Assembly: GCA_902763615.1 (NCBI GenBank)
Contig: CACWSX010000030.1
Coordinates: 1 to 52,319, forward strand
Direction: 5' to 3'
Source: an uncultured Prevotellaceae bacterium
Lineage (GTDB): Bacteria; Bacteroidota; Bacteroidia; Bacteroidales; Bacteroidaceae
Length of the DNA stretch: 52,319 nt
The notes under the pieces were generated by a model. That model did not search any database. It had not been told where the DNA came from and saw only the letters and a list, made by a program, of their open reading frames with translations. Positions 43,513 through 52,319 of this stretch are shown one piece after another (the stretch's first letter is position 1; each line of letters begins with the position of its first letter). Position numbers and translations under genes: made by a program.

Positions 43513-44744
43513 TAGTTCGGGGCTTGACGATAACAGAAGTATGCGATTAACACATATAATAAATTAGGTATCCACGCAGCCAGCATCGGTGGGGTGTCCG
43601 CATTGATGGCGAAGGTGGCACTGATGGTCTGCAACAGGATGTAGGAGAACGAGAGGGCCAGTCCGATTCCCAGATAGAGGCCCATGCCGCCCTTACGCTT
43701 ACGGCTGGAGAGACTTACACCGATGATGGTCAGGATGAACGAGGCAAACGAGGTAGCGATGCGCTTGTGGAATTCCACTTCATATTGCACCACATTGCCC
43801 GAACCTCTGTCGATCTGCTTCGAGATGTATTGCCGCAATTCCGGTGAGGTGAGTGTCTCCTGCTGACCATCCGAGAATACCAGGTCTATCGGTTCCATCA
43901 TGATGAGGGTATCGAGCGTTGCCCCCGATGTGATAACCTCCTTCAGGCCTTTGAGCGTACGGATCTTCCAGTTCTGCGCCTTCCAGTGATAACGGGTTTC
44001 GCTGATGGAGTCATAACGCAGCGTCGAGGCCGTCATGTGACTCACCAGCTTCTTGTTCTCAAACTTGTCGAGCGAGAAACCGAAGGCCGTTTTCGAGCGG
44101 TCGTCGTACTGTTGCATATAGGCGATAATGCCCGGACCTACCATCAACTGCACATTGGTGGCAGAGAGCGTTCGCTTCTTGTTTTTGTATTTGGCCTCGA
44201 AATCCTGTCGCACGACGGTACCTTTGGGGATGACGTAGGAACCAAGTGTGAAGTTGACCACAGCGATCAGTGCCGCAGAGATCATGTAGGGTCGCAGCAG
44301 CCGTTTGAAACTCACACCTGCTGCCAACATGGCGATGATCTCGGAATTGCCAGCCAGCTTCGAGGTGAAGAAGATAACGGCAATAAACACAAACAACGGC
44401 GAGAACAGGTTCGAGAAATAAGGCACGAAGTTGGCGTAGTAGTCAAACACGATAGCCTTCAGAGGAGCACCGTAAGTCGAGAATTTCGCCAGGTTCTCAT
44501 TCACGTCAAACACGATTGCGATACTGATAATCAGCACAATCGAGTAGATGTAAGTACCGATAAACTTGTTGATGATATAGCGGTCGAGCCTTTTCAGATA
44601 GCGGAAAGGGTTGAGATATTTCAGATAGCGTAACCATCTGAACCAGTGGCGGAGTTTATGCCCGAAACGTTCTGCCGCCCTTAGCCGACGGTAACGCTTC
44701 CTGTGAAGCCTGATCTTACTGAAGTCTCTTTCTCTATGATTCAT
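43512..44744 (-). CDS. LptF/LptG-family permease
   Basis: A 410-residue YjgP/YjgQ-type membrane protein of the LPS export machinery. N-terminal basic segment, TM helices at about 55-80 (IINKFIGTYIYSIVLIISIAIVFDV), about 90-115 and near the C-terminal end, and the conserved ANFVPYFSNLFSPLFVFIAVIFFTSKLA stretch. It should move LPS from the inner membrane to the periplasmic bridge with LptB. Only one of the LptF/LptG pair is in view. Start ATG is at 44742-44744, overlapping the tgt stop (ATGA); an earlier frame start at 44783 lies inside tgt. Confidence 0.88.
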
Positions 44745-45883
44745 CGCCTTTGTCCTAATTGATTGATGACTGAGCGCTTCCACGTTACGAAATCGCCGTC
44801 GATGATATGCTGGCGCGCATCGGTCACCAGACGCAGATAGAAGGCGAGGTTGTGGATGCTTGCAATCTGCATGGCCAACAGTTCCTGTGCCTTGAACAGA
44901 TGATGCAGGTAGGCCTTCGAATGGATGCGGTCGATGTCGCAGCCGTCGGGATCAATGGGCGAGAAATCGTCCTCCCATTTCTTGTTGCGCATGTTCATCG
45001 TACCCTCATAGGTGAAGAGCATCGCATTGCGGCCGTTACGGGTGGGCATCACACAGTCGAACATATCCACGCCGCGCTCGATGGCCTCGAGGATGTTCTG
45101 CGGCGTGCCGACACCCATCAGATAGCGCGGACGATCCTTGGGCAGGATCTCGTTCACCACCTCAATCATGTCGTACATCACCTCTGTTGGTTCACCGACA
45201 GCAAGTCCGCCGATAGAGGCACCACCGCCATCGTTCAACTGTCCCAGAATGTCGCAGACATGCTTGGCAGCATCCTGACGCAGATCCTTATAGGTACAAC
45301 CCTGCACGATGGGGAAGAGGGTTTGATTATAGCCATAGAGTGGTTCTGTCTCATTGAAACGCTTCACGCAACGCTCCAGCCATCTCTGCGTAAGTCTCAG
45401 ACTTTTAGATGCATACTGATAGTCGCTTTGTCCCGGTGGGCACTCGTCGAACGCCATCATGATGTCGGCACCAATCACGCGTTCGGTGTCCATCACATTC
45501 TCGGGTGTGAAGATATGTTTCGAGCCGTCGATATGACTACGGAACTCACAACCCTCCTCGGTGAGTTTGCGGATACCGGTGAGTGAGAACACCTGAAAAC
45601 CACCTGAGTCGGTCAGGATCGGACGATCCCACGTATTGAACTTGTGCAGTCCGCCTGCCTTGCGGAGGATATCCAGTCCCGGACGGAGATACAGATGGTA
45701 GGTGTTGCCCAGAATGATCTGTGCCTTTATCTGTTCGCGAAGCTCGGCGAAATGCACTGCCTTCACGCTTCCCACCGTACCGACGGGCATGAAGATAGGG
45801 GTCTGGATCTCACCGTGATCGGTGGTGATCAGTCCTGCACGGGCGTCACTCGCATTGTCGCTATGTTGTACCTGGAACCTCAC
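44741..45883 (-). CDS. tgt: Queuine tRNA-ribosyltransferase
   Basis: A 380-residue TIM-barrel enzyme exchanging guanine-34 for preQ1 in tRNA-Asp, Asn, His and Tyr. Motifs: PIFMPVGTVGSVKAV, ILGNTYHLYLRPG, LTDSGGFQVFSL (active-site Asp), GADIMMAFDECPP, VGEPTEVMYDM, LMGVGTPQNILEAI, and the second Asp in DMFDCVMPTRNGRNA. I assign the GTG at 45881-45883 (VRFQVQHSDNASDARAG), two bases after the lon stop. The longer ATG frame would lie within lon. The zinc ligands (Cys/His near MRNKKWEDDFSPIDPDGCDI) are only partly visible. Confidence 0.92.
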   Translation of the reverse strand: MRFQVQHSDNASDARAGLITTDHGEIQTPIFMPVGTVGSVKAVHFAELREQIKAQIILGNTYHLYLRPGLDILRKAGGLHKFNTWDRPILTDSGGFQVFSLTGIRKLTEEGCEFRSHIDGSKHIFTPENVMDTERVIGADIMMAFDECPPGQSDYQYASKSLRLTQRWLERCVKRFNETEPLYGYNQTLFPIVQGCTYKDLRQDAAKHVCDILGQLNDGGGASIGGLAVGEPTEVMYDMIEVVNEILPKDRPRYLMGVGTPQNILEAIERGVDMFDCVMPTRNGRNAMLFTYEGTMNMRNKKWEDDFSPIDPDGCDIDRIHSKAYLHHLFKAQELLAMQIASIHNLAFYLRLVTDARQHIIDGDFVTWKRSVINQLGQRR

Positions 45884-45885
45884 GC

Positions 45886-48339
45886 TTATTTCTGTTTTTT
45901 CTCTTCCTCGGGGATGGTGAAATCGAGCGGATGTGCGACAATCTCCTTGGTCAGTGCGAAATTCCACACGTCCTGTACATTCTCCACATAGTGGAAGGTG
46001 ATCCCCTTCAGATAGATTTCGGGAATCTCAAGGATGTCCTTCTCGTTTTCCTGACACATCACGATGTCGGTAATACCGGCACGCTTGGCAGCCAGGATCT
46101 TTTCCTTGATACCACCCACGGGCAATACTTTTCCGCGAAGTGTGATCTCGCCTGTCATAGCGGTGTTCTTACGGACTTTCCGCTGGGTGAGTGCCGAAGC
46201 GATCGAGGTGGCGATGGTGATACCCGCCGAGGGACCGTCTTTCGGTGTGGCACCCTCCGGCACATGGATGTGGATGTTCCAGTTGTCGAAGATACGATAG
46301 TCGATGTTCAGCGTCTCGGCGTGAGCCTTCACATACTCGAGTGCCAGGATGGCCGACTCCTTCATCACGTCACCTAGGTTACCTGTAAGCGTGAGTTTAT
46401 TACCTTTGCCCTTCGAGAGCGAGGTCTCGATAAACAGGATTTCTCCGCCCACACTTGTCCAGGCCAGACCGGTCACCACACCGGCATATTCGTTGCCCTG
46501 ATAGATATCACGGTAGAAAGGCGGTTTGCCCAGCAGGTCCTCGATCTCCGTAGGCGTGATCTTCTTATAATCGGCATTCTCCTCCACCTGTCGCTTGTAG
46601 GCTATCTTGCGGAGGGCCTTGTTAATCTGCTTCTCCAGCTGTCGCACACCACTCTCACGGGTATAGCGCTCGATGATCATCTCGATGGCGGCCTTGTTAA
46701 ACGCGGGCTTCATGCCCTTCACGTTCTGACCCGTATTCTCCAGTTCGCGCGGTATCAGGTGGCGCTTGGCTATCTCGATCTTCTCCTCGGTGATATAGCC
46801 GCTCACCTCGATCACTTCCATACGGTCGAGTAGGGGACGAGGGATGGTGCTCAGGTTATTGGCCGTAGCGATAAACAGCACCTTCGACAGGTCGTAGTCC
46901 ACATCCAGATAGTTATCGTGGAAGGCATTGTTCTGCTCGGGGTCGAGCACTTCGAGCAGCGCTGAGGCAGGATCGCCGTTGTGCGTCATCTGCGTCACCT
47001 TGTCGATCTCGTCGAGGATGAACACAGGATTGCTCGAGCCGGCCTTCTGTATCGACTTGATGATACGTCCCGGCATTGCGCCGATATAGGTGCGACGGTG
47101 ACCGCGAATCTCAGCCTCGTCGTGCAGACCGCCCAGTGACATACGCACGTACTTACGGCGCATAGCTTCGGCAATCGACTTGCCCAGTGAGGTCTTACCC
47201 ACACCCGGAGGACCATACAGACAGATAATCGGACTCTTCAGGTCGCCCCTCAGTGCCAGCACCGCCATATGTTCCAGGATGCGCTCCTTCACCTTCTCCA
47301 TGCCGTAGTGGTCCTTGTCCAGGATGCGCTGGGCACGCTTCAGGTCGAGGTCATCCTCGGTATATTCGTTCCAAGGCAGGTTCACCAACGTCTGTAGGTA
47401 GTTCAGCTGTACGTTGAAGTCGGGACTCTGCGGGTTCAGGTTGTCGAGTTTGTCGGCTTCCTTATAGAACACTTTCCCAATCTCCATCGACCATTTTTTC
47501 TTATCGGCCTTGCGGAGCAGCTCCTGTTTCTCGAGCGAGTCGCCGTTGCCGATTTCGGCCTGCATGTTCTTGATCTGCTGTTGCAGGAAGTAGTTTCGCT
47601 GCTGCTCGTCGATATCCTCACGGGTCTTGTTGCGGATGTCGGCTTTCAGGTTCTGCAGGTTGATCTCACGATTGATGATCTTCATCAGGTTGAAGAGTCG
47701 CTCCTTCACCAGTTCCTTCTCCAGCAGCTTCATCTTTTCCTTCACCGAGAAGGGCATGTTCGAGCAGATGAAGTTCAGGGCAACGATATCGTTGGTGATG
47801 TTCTTGATGGCAAACGAGGCCTCGTCGGGGATTTCCTCGCTGATCTCGATGTATTTCTCCACCTGTTCGCGCAGGTCGCTGGAGGCCGTCTTGAATTCAC
47901 GGTCGTTCTTCTCGGGCTGTATCTCCTCCAACGCGCTCACCTGGAACTCCAGATAGGGGGCGCCTTTCAGCATACGCTCGATTTTCATACGGCCCTGAGC
48001 CTGTACGATGGCGGTGATGTTACCGTTCGGCAGTGCCAGCGTCTTCACCACTTTGGCAAAGACACCCACCTCATACAGGTCGGCCTGCACGGGGATGTCC
48101 ACTTCGGGGTCACGCTGTGTCACCACGCCGATGGTGATATGCTTCTTCTCGGCCTGGTGGATCAGCAGTTTGCTCGACTCGCGGCCAATCAGTATCGGTG
48201 AGACGACACCGGGGAATAATACCAGATTGCGGACAGGGAGCACGGGCACCACCTTAGGCGTATCGCCAAGCATCAGGTCGTTATAGTCTCCTTCGATATC
48301 GGCAATCATTTGAAATGCTGTATTTTTCTGATGATTCAT
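45886..48339 (-). CDS. lon: ATP-dependent Lon protease
   Basis: An 817-residue full-length Lon. LAN substrate domain (about 30-240: [19 protein letters not shown]), the coiled helical linker, AAA+ with Walker [14 protein letters not shown] and Walker B ILDEIDK, and the Ser-Lys protease domain with nucleophile in [10 protein letters not shown] and Lys in [15 protein letters not shown]. It degrades misfolded and regulatory proteins in the cytoplasm. The minus-strand -7 box TAACTTTG is at 48373-48380, with a leader of about 30 bases. tgt, the permease and the helicase follow in the same direction with gaps or overlaps of at most a few bases. Confidence 0.96.
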   Translation of the reverse strand: MNHQKNTAFQMIADIEGDYNDLMLGDTPKVVPVLPVRNLVLFPGVVSPILIGRESSKLLIHQAEKKHITIGVVTQRDPEVDIPVQADLYEVGVFAKVVKTLALPNGNITAIVQAQGRMKIERMLKGAPYLEFQVSALEEIQPEKNDREFKTASSDLREQVEKYIEISEEIPDEASFAIKNITNDIVALNFICSNMPFSVKEKMKLLEKELVKERLFNLMKIINREINLQNLKADIRNKTREDIDEQQRNYFLQQQIKNMQAEIGNGDSLEKQELLRKADKKKWSMEIGKVFYKEADKLDNLNPQSPDFNVQLNYLQTLVNLPWNEYTEDDLDLKRAQRILDKDHYGMEKVKERILEHMAVLALRGDLKSPIICLYGPPGVGKTSLGKSIAEAMRRKYVRMSLGGLHDEAEIRGHRRTYIGAMPGRIIKSIQKAGSSNPVFILDEIDKVTQMTHNGDPASALLEVLDPEQNNAFHDNYLDVDYDLSKVLFIATANNLSTIPRPLLDRMEVIEVSGYITEEKIEIAKRHLIPRELENTGQNVKGMKPAFNKAAIEMIIERYTRESGVRQLEKQINKALRKIAYKRQVEENADYKKITPTEIEDLLGKPPFYRDIYQGNEYAGVVTGLAWTSVGGEILFIETSLSKGKGNKLTLTGNLGDVMKESAILALEYVKAHAETLNIDYRIFDNWNIHIHVPEGATPKDGPSAGITIATSIASALTQRKVRKNTAMTGEITLRGKVLPVGGIKEKILAAKRAGITDIVMCQENEKDILEIPEIYLKGITFHYVENVQDVWNFALTKEIVAHPLDFTIPEEEKKQK

Positions 48340-48372
48340 TCTATTTATTCAACTTTTGTGCAAATTTGGCTG

Positions 48373-48380
48373 CAAAGTTA
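48373..48380 (-). promoter_or_regulatory. -7 promoter element of the lon operon
   Basis: Minus-strand TAACTTTG. The -33 region is not clear. The rest of the 126 bases between lon and the patatin gene shows nothing else. Confidence 0.55.
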
Positions 48381-48465
48381 CGAATATTTCTTTAGAAATA
48401 AGAATTCAGCATCAAGAATTAACATATTTATCGTTTTGTGAGCCACATTCAGTTTTTTGTCTCTG

Positions 48466-50781
48466 TTAGAATTCGTATCCGAGATTGATGTAGAAATAAG
48501 TCTTCTTCGTGTGGTTGCTATAGCCCAGGGTAGCCCCCAAAGGACCGAATATCGTTTTGTAATAGTAGGCGCCCTGTACACCGATCATCGTGCGATGGTC
48601 CAGGAGCTCATTCAAGTTTTGAGCCTGTTGACCGCCGGCCACACGCAGCAGCACGTAGCTGCTTTTGCCGATACGCTCCTGCGCCTGAAGCTGGGCAGCC
48701 ACAAACTGGTTGCGCACATACTCCAGATTGCCGATACCGGCGAATGGCATCTGCTGCTCGATGTAGTGCCCGAACCACTCGCCACCGATGGTGTTGTAGA
48801 ATCCGGCAGGGACGACGGAGCCGAAAAGCAGACGGCCATAGAACATGGGCTGAATGGTGAACCTGTTGCCGATGGTAAACGACGTACGCCAGTCGGCACT
48901 CACATCACTCATTCCTGCCGTCTTACCCAGTTTGTTGCCCTCGGCATCATACTCGTTGAGTTCGGCGAAGTCGTTGGTGAAATAGGCATATTCCGCGTTA
49001 AAGCGTGAACCGCGAGTGGGGAAGTTCCAGTCGTCCTCGGTGTTAAAGGCCAGATGGGCCCGGTAGCTGAAGAAATGCTCGTTTTCAAGTGTTGATATAC
49101 TAGACCAAGTCGCACCGAGTTTGTTGCGGTAGTGCATGAAGTCCCAGCGCAGTCCCATTTGCAGGTTGAAAGTGCGCAGGTCGAGATTAATAGGCAGCAA
49201 TTCCGCCTGCAACTGGTTGTAACGGATGTTATAATCCAGATCGCCGTTGGTATAGATGTCCACATCGTTTCTGCGGAACGTATAGCTGAATGCCGGACGC
49301 GTAAACGAGCGGGGGTGGATGGTGATCTCGCCACGAGCCATCAGACGCTTACCCAGACGGAGCGTGATGTCGGTCTCAACAGGCATGGCCGTCTTCAACG
49401 GAATGTCGAGTCCCAGCTGCACGGCGGCATTCTCTTCCGTATCGTAGCGCACACCACCATGCAGCTGCACCGACTTGCGCTCGCCTGCCGAGAGGGTCAC
49501 AATCACCCCGTCAGACTCGTCCCACTTCCTTCTTACCGAATCGCGGTATTCGAGCGACCTGATGGCCGGCTTGTGTATCTTCACCGGTTCCACGCGACAT
49601 TCGGCCGTCTGATAGAACAGGTCGACGCGCATCGACGTGGTGAGCTGCTGTTCCAACTCGGCATTGATGGTCTTCACGCGGTCCAGATTAAATTTCTCGT
49701 TCAGGAACCGCTTGTCCTGGGGCGTCAGGTTCTCAAAGACAAAGCCGATCACCTGATGTTGGTCGGTCATGATGTTCGGACGCAGCGGATAGAGAATCTC
49801 CGACTTGGCATCTTCGGGGATGCCGATGCGCTTCTTCAGGGCGATGATCTCGTCCCAGTGGCTCATGGCCTCCTCCTCACCATAGCGGATGAGCGAGTCG
49901 ATGGCCTCGGCCGTAAAACTGGCGGTGGAATAGCCGTGAGGGTCGACATTCATCCACAGGTCGGTGATGGCCTTGTTCTCATCATATTTGTTCACACAGT
50001 TCACATCGATGATCTGCCCCACGATCTTCATGGTGCCCGTCATATCCTCAGCCGACTTCGCTTTGCCGTTGAGCGTGACGCCGATCACAATCTCCGCACC
50101 CATTTCGCGGGCCACATCGACGGGGAAATTATTCTTCAATCCGCCATCCACCAGCACCATATCACCGATTCTCACGGGCGAGAACGCTGCAGGGATAGCC
50201 ATCGAGGCGCGCATAGCCTGAGGCAGTCTGCCGCTGTGAAACACCACCTCGCTGTTGTCCATGATGTTCGTTGCCACACAGGCGAAGGGAATCGGCAGGT
50301 CGCGGCTGAAATTGATAGAGTCGCAGAATCCCACACACAATTGGCTGAACAGCTCTGCCAGGTTCTTGCCTCTGATAAGGCCGCCGCCACCCGTATCGCG
50401 CTTGCCGAAGGTCAGACCCGTCGAAAACAGATAGGTGTTCATCTTCTTACGGTCGAGATAGCTCTGGTTGCGAAAATCCTCCTTGTCGGTGATCACGTAA
50501 GTCCAGTCCTGTTTCCTCACCATCGAGTCGAGCGAGTGGGCGTTATAGCCGATGGCATAGAGTCCGCCAACGATACTGCCGATTGATGTACCGGTAACGA
50601 TATCGATGGGGATGCCCGCCTTCTCCAGCACCTTCAGCACACCGATGTGCGCCATACCCTTTGCGCCACCGCCACTGAGCACGACGCCCACTTTCTTTCG
50701 CTTTACCTTTGTACTGTCTGTCTGCGCATTGGCCGCACCGACCATTAACACCGCAGCCATCAATAATACTAGCTTTTTCAT
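48466..50781 (-). CDS. Patatin-like phospholipase with outer-membrane barrel
   Basis: A 771-residue exported protein. Signal peptide (MKKLVLLMAAVLMVGAANA), patatin domain (about 30-310) with the oxyanion GGGAKGMAHIG, nucleophile in GTSIGSIVGGLYAIG and DGGLKNNFPVDVA, a short POTRA-like region (about 330-400: NLTPQDKRFLNEKFNLDRV), and a C-terminal Omp85/BamA-type barrel (about 430-771) ending in YFYINLGYEF. This is the patatin plus barrel architecture of type Vd-like proteins and Bacteroidetes surface phospholipases. It may cleave phospholipids in the outer membrane; whether the passenger is surface-exposed is unknown. The catalytic Ser-Asp pair is intact. Own promoter at 50827-50857. Confidence 0.9.
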   Translation of the reverse strand: MKKLVLLMAAVLMVGAANAQTDSTKVKRKKVGVVLSGGGAKGMAHIGVLKVLEKAGIPIDIVTGTSIGSIVGGLYAIGYNAHSLDSMVRKQDWTYVITDKEDFRNQSYLDRKKMNTYLFSTGLTFGKRDTGGGGLIRGKNLAELFSQLCVGFCDSINFSRDLPIPFACVATNIMDNSEVVFHSGRLPQAMRASMAIPAAFSPVRIGDMVLVDGGLKNNFPVDVAREMGAEIVIGVTLNGKAKSAEDMTGTMKIVGQIIDVNCVNKYDENKAITDLWMNVDPHGYSTASFTAEAIDSLIRYGEEEAMSHWDEIIALKKRIGIPEDAKSEILYPLRPNIMTDQHQVIGFVFENLTPQDKRFLNEKFNLDRVKTINAELEQQLTTSMRVDLFYQTAECRVEPVKIHKPAIRSLEYRDSVRRKWDESDGVIVTLSAGERKSVQLHGGVRYDTEENAAVQLGLDIPLKTAMPVETDITLRLGKRLMARGEITIHPRSFTRPAFSYTFRRNDVDIYTNGDLDYNIRYNQLQAELLPINLDLRTFNLQMGLRWDFMHYRNKLGATWSSISTLENEHFFSYRAHLAFNTEDDWNFPTRGSRFNAEYAYFTNDFAELNEYDAEGNKLGKTAGMSDVSADWRTSFTIGNRFTIQPMFYGRLLFGSVVPAGFYNTIGGEWFGHYIEQQMPFAGIGNLEYVRNQFVAAQLQAQERIGKSSYVLLRVAGGQQAQNLNELLDHRTMIGVQGAYYYKTIFGPLGATLGYSNHTKKTYFYINLGYEF

Positions 50782-50826
50782 GTCGTTTTATCTAGTCTTC
50801 TTCCTATTTTATATTATAATCGGATG

Positions 50827-50857
50827 CAAAGGTACGCAAAATTCCTTATAAAGCAAA
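50827..50857 (-). promoter_or_regulatory. Promoter of the patatin gene
   Basis: Minus-strand TTTG (50854-50857), a 19-base spacer and TACCTTTG (50827-50834), about 45 bases before the ATG. Confidence 0.75.
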
Positions 50858-50918
50858 ATAAAAACGTTTATACCTATAAAAAGAACAGAAATAAGGAAAA
50901 AAAGTAATATGAGTGTCT

Positions 50919-52118
50919 TCAGGCAGACCTGCTGATGGGGAAGTAGCGGCCGTAGGTAAGCATGCGCCAGATCCATTCGAGGGGGCCGAAGCGGAAATAG
51001 TGAAGCCACAACTTGCAGACGGCTATCTGGAAGAGGAAGACGATGACAGCCGTCAGTTCGATGGTAATGAGGCCGAAAGTGGTGCCAAGACCAAATCCCA
51101 AGCCGTAGAACAAGATGGCACCAATGACCGACTGCATGATGTAACACGTCAGCGCCATCCGTCCGGGCAACCCGAGGGGCCTGAGCCAAGCTGGTCGCTT
51201 CAGGAATAGCAGACAGACCACCGCGATATAACTGAACGACATAGGAATGACACTCACGGCATAGAGCAACGAGTGGACAGTCATTCCCCAAGGATGCCCC
51301 TCGAACACACTCCAGGCATAGATCAGCGAGGTAGGTAGCGAGAGCGCCAGCGTCCAGAGGAAGAGCCGAAGCAGCGGTAGTTCTCTCAGACGGGCATAAA
51401 GCCGGTGTCTGCCTATCAGATAACCGATGATAAACAGCCCCAGCACCTTGGGCAACCTATGACCCGACACAATCTCCCACAGCCGTTCGCAAGCCCCCTG
51501 TTTCAGAAAGGCAAACATCGCCGCATAACCGTCGGCATCGCGAAGCCAGGAGGCGAAGTTTGCCTCCGTGATGCCCTCTTTCGCCGCCTGTGCCCACCAG
51601 AGGTCATAGAACGGTCCCGAGAAGTCGATGCCGCCAAACTCCGTCAGGGCATCCAGCACCACCGGTACAAAGATCAGCATCCCCGCAATCACCATGAGCA
51701 CCTTGTCTTTCATCTTGATGAACAGAGGCAGCAACAGTCCGCCTACGGCATAGAGCAACAGGATGTCGCCGCTCCAGATAAACATCAGATGGCAGAAGCC
51801 GATGCAGGCCAGTATCAGCATGCGGCGCATGAAGAGCGATACACTTCGTCGGGCAAGTATCAGCGAGAATCCTACGCCAAACAGCATCGAGAAGATGGTG
51901 TAGAACTTGCCGTCGACAAAGGCAAACTGCAAGAATCTCACCACCTTGTCTATTTCAGCAGTGGGCATCATCGCCTGTTCATCAGGAGAGAGGAAGGTCC
52001 ACAATGCAAACTCCGGGAAATTGGCCAGCGCGATTTCTGCCAATGCCAATCCCCTAAGAATATCGAGTATCAGGTGACGCTCCTTTTCTGTCGTCGGTCC
52101 AAGTTCTTGTGCCATCAT
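50919..52118 (-). CDS. DUF418 membrane protein
   Basis: A 399-residue inner-membrane protein with about ten hydrophobic helices. LDILRGLALAEIALANF at the start and the C-terminal DUF418 block (GRMALTCYIMQSVIGAILFYGLGF to WLHYFRFGPLEWIWRMLTYG) identify the family, which is distantly related to acyltransferases. Function unproven. The start is ATG 52116-52118 or 52113-52115. The longer ATG frame from 52190 crosses the -7 box TATCTTTG (52124-52131). The distance from that box to ATG is only five bases, implying a leaderless message. Confidence 0.88.
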   Translation of the reverse strand: MMAQELGPTTEKERHLILDILRGLALAEIALANFPEFALWTFLSPDEQAMMPTAEIDKVVRFLQFAFVDGKFYTIFSMLFGVGFSLILARRSVSLFMRRMLILACIGFCHLMFIWSGDILLLYAVGGLLLPLFIKMKDKVLMVIAGMLIFVPVVLDALTEFGGIDFSGPFYDLWWAQAAKEGITEANFASWLRDADGYAAMFAFLKQGACERLWEIVSGHRLPKVLGLFIIGYLIGRHRLYARLRELPLLRLFLWTLALSLPTSLIYAWSVFEGHPWGMTVHSLLYAVSVIPMSFSYIAVVCLLFLKRPAWLRPLGLPGRMALTCYIMQSVIGAILFYGLGFGLGTTFGLITIELTAVIVFLFQIAVCKLWLHYFRFGPLEWIWRMLTYGRYFPISRSA

Positions 52119-52123
52119 GGGTG

Positions 52124-52131
52124 CAAAGATA
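52124..52131 (-). promoter_or_regulatory. -7 promoter element of the DUF418 gene
   Basis: Minus-strand TATCTTTG, five bases from the probable start codon. The nearest TTTG upstream (52156-52159) has a longer, 24-base spacer. Confidence 0.55.
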
Positions 52132-52218
52132 AGCATTTTTTCTGTAAACCCAGCACAAAAAAACAGCAAAAAATCACATTTTCGGCACATTTATGACTCG
52201 GATTCATAGGTATAACAC

Positions 52219-52255
52219 AAAAAAGACCGGCCTCGGGTGGAGGTCGGCCTTTTTT
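52219..52255. terminator. Strong terminator at the right edge
   Basis: AAAAAAG then ACCGGCCTC pairs with GAGGTCGGCC and TTTTTT around a short loop, with T tracts on both strands. It most likely ends a minus-strand gene lying to the right of the window. Confidence 0.8.
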
Positions 52256-52288
52256 AATAGATTGGATTGAATGCGGTTCAATCGGGGG

Positions 52289-52319
52289 TCAGAAGAGTAG
52301 GGGGCCGAAGCCCATGCAA
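52289..52319 (-). CDS. Possible C-terminus of a minus-strand gene running off the right edge
   Basis: One minus-strand frame ends CMGFGPLLF then TGA (stop 52289-52291), 34 bases before the edge terminator, whose orientation fits a gene end here. A second minus frame stops at TGA 52278-52280. Only about nine residues are visible, so no family can be named and the frame choice is a guess. Confidence 0.25.
   Translation of the reverse strand, partial: CMGFGPLLF

Noticed and set aside
50782-50918. Gene or RNA between the patatin and DUF418 genes
   Set aside because: Apart from the patatin promoter the stretch is AT-rich with no ORF, strong hairpin or terminator.

Overview
The window reads as a Bacteroidales chromosome segment, most likely Prevotella or a close relative. 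The evidence is the many Bacteroidetes-type promoters (TTTG, about 20 bases, TAnnTTTG), the weak or absent Shine-Dalgarno signals, and the gene families present: the DUF3987/VirE_N pair with an HU-like protein, DUF4494, an EFR1 ferredoxin, a lipoprotein-anchored hybrid sensor kinase, and a thrA-PGM-like-thrC operon. GC content is moderate and fairly even, and I see no tRNA, rRNA, CRISPR array or complete insertion sequence.

Left end (1-8.6 kb), accessory region. The minus strand at the edge carries the first 16 codons of what looks like a large restriction endonuclease. Before it lies a roughly 290-base, heavily base-paired leader RNA that ends in a terminator-like hairpin about 30 bases from the start codon. 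A short plus-strand small RNA, a stand-alone CdiA-like PD-(D/E)XK nuclease and a degenerate Mrr-like/ImmA-IrrE fusion follow. The leader RNA and the nuclease share a duplicated promoter element of about 60 bp, which suggests one co-regulated defence or toxin module. Next come VirE_N, PriCT_2/DUF3987, a histone-like HU protein with a Gly/Thr/Asp tail, a GH25 lysozyme with a Lys-rich linker, and a zinc-ribbon membrane protein.

8.6-15.2 kb, hexuronate catabolism. A LacI-type repressor heads a minus operon (altronate dehydratase, NhaC-type antiporter, NTP_transf_5-like protein). It is divergent from KDG kinase and KDPG aldolase. The 190-bp divergent region holds two good promoters, a central LacI-type palindrome and an inverted repeat over both -33 elements. 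15.3-19.8 kb holds a 1070-residue two-headed sensor kinase (one intact and one degenerate catalytic unit), its response regulator and an AbgT-like membrane protein.

19.8-31.6 kb: kdsB; a secreted 14-repeat MORN protein; YhcH; a glycogen branching enzyme with a histone-like tail; a DUF6057-like membrane protein; two tandem AMP-forming acyl-CoA synthetases with an unusual operator-like promoter; a LolC/E-type permease; an aminotransferase. 31.7-35.5 kb: pseudokinase membrane protein, DUF4494, YggS, an EFR1 flavodoxin-ferredoxin and a small secreted protein.

35.5-40.7 kb is the threonine operon. thrA is broken near its start: the KFGGTSV motif lies in another frame and about seven codons are missing. 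The middle gene is PGM-like and is the likely homoserine kinase. 40.8-41.4 kb contains remnants of an esterase gene. The right end is housekeeping: PAP2 phosphatase, DEAD-box helicase, LptF/G permease, Tgt, Lon, a patatin-barrel outer-membrane protein and a DUF418 membrane protein.
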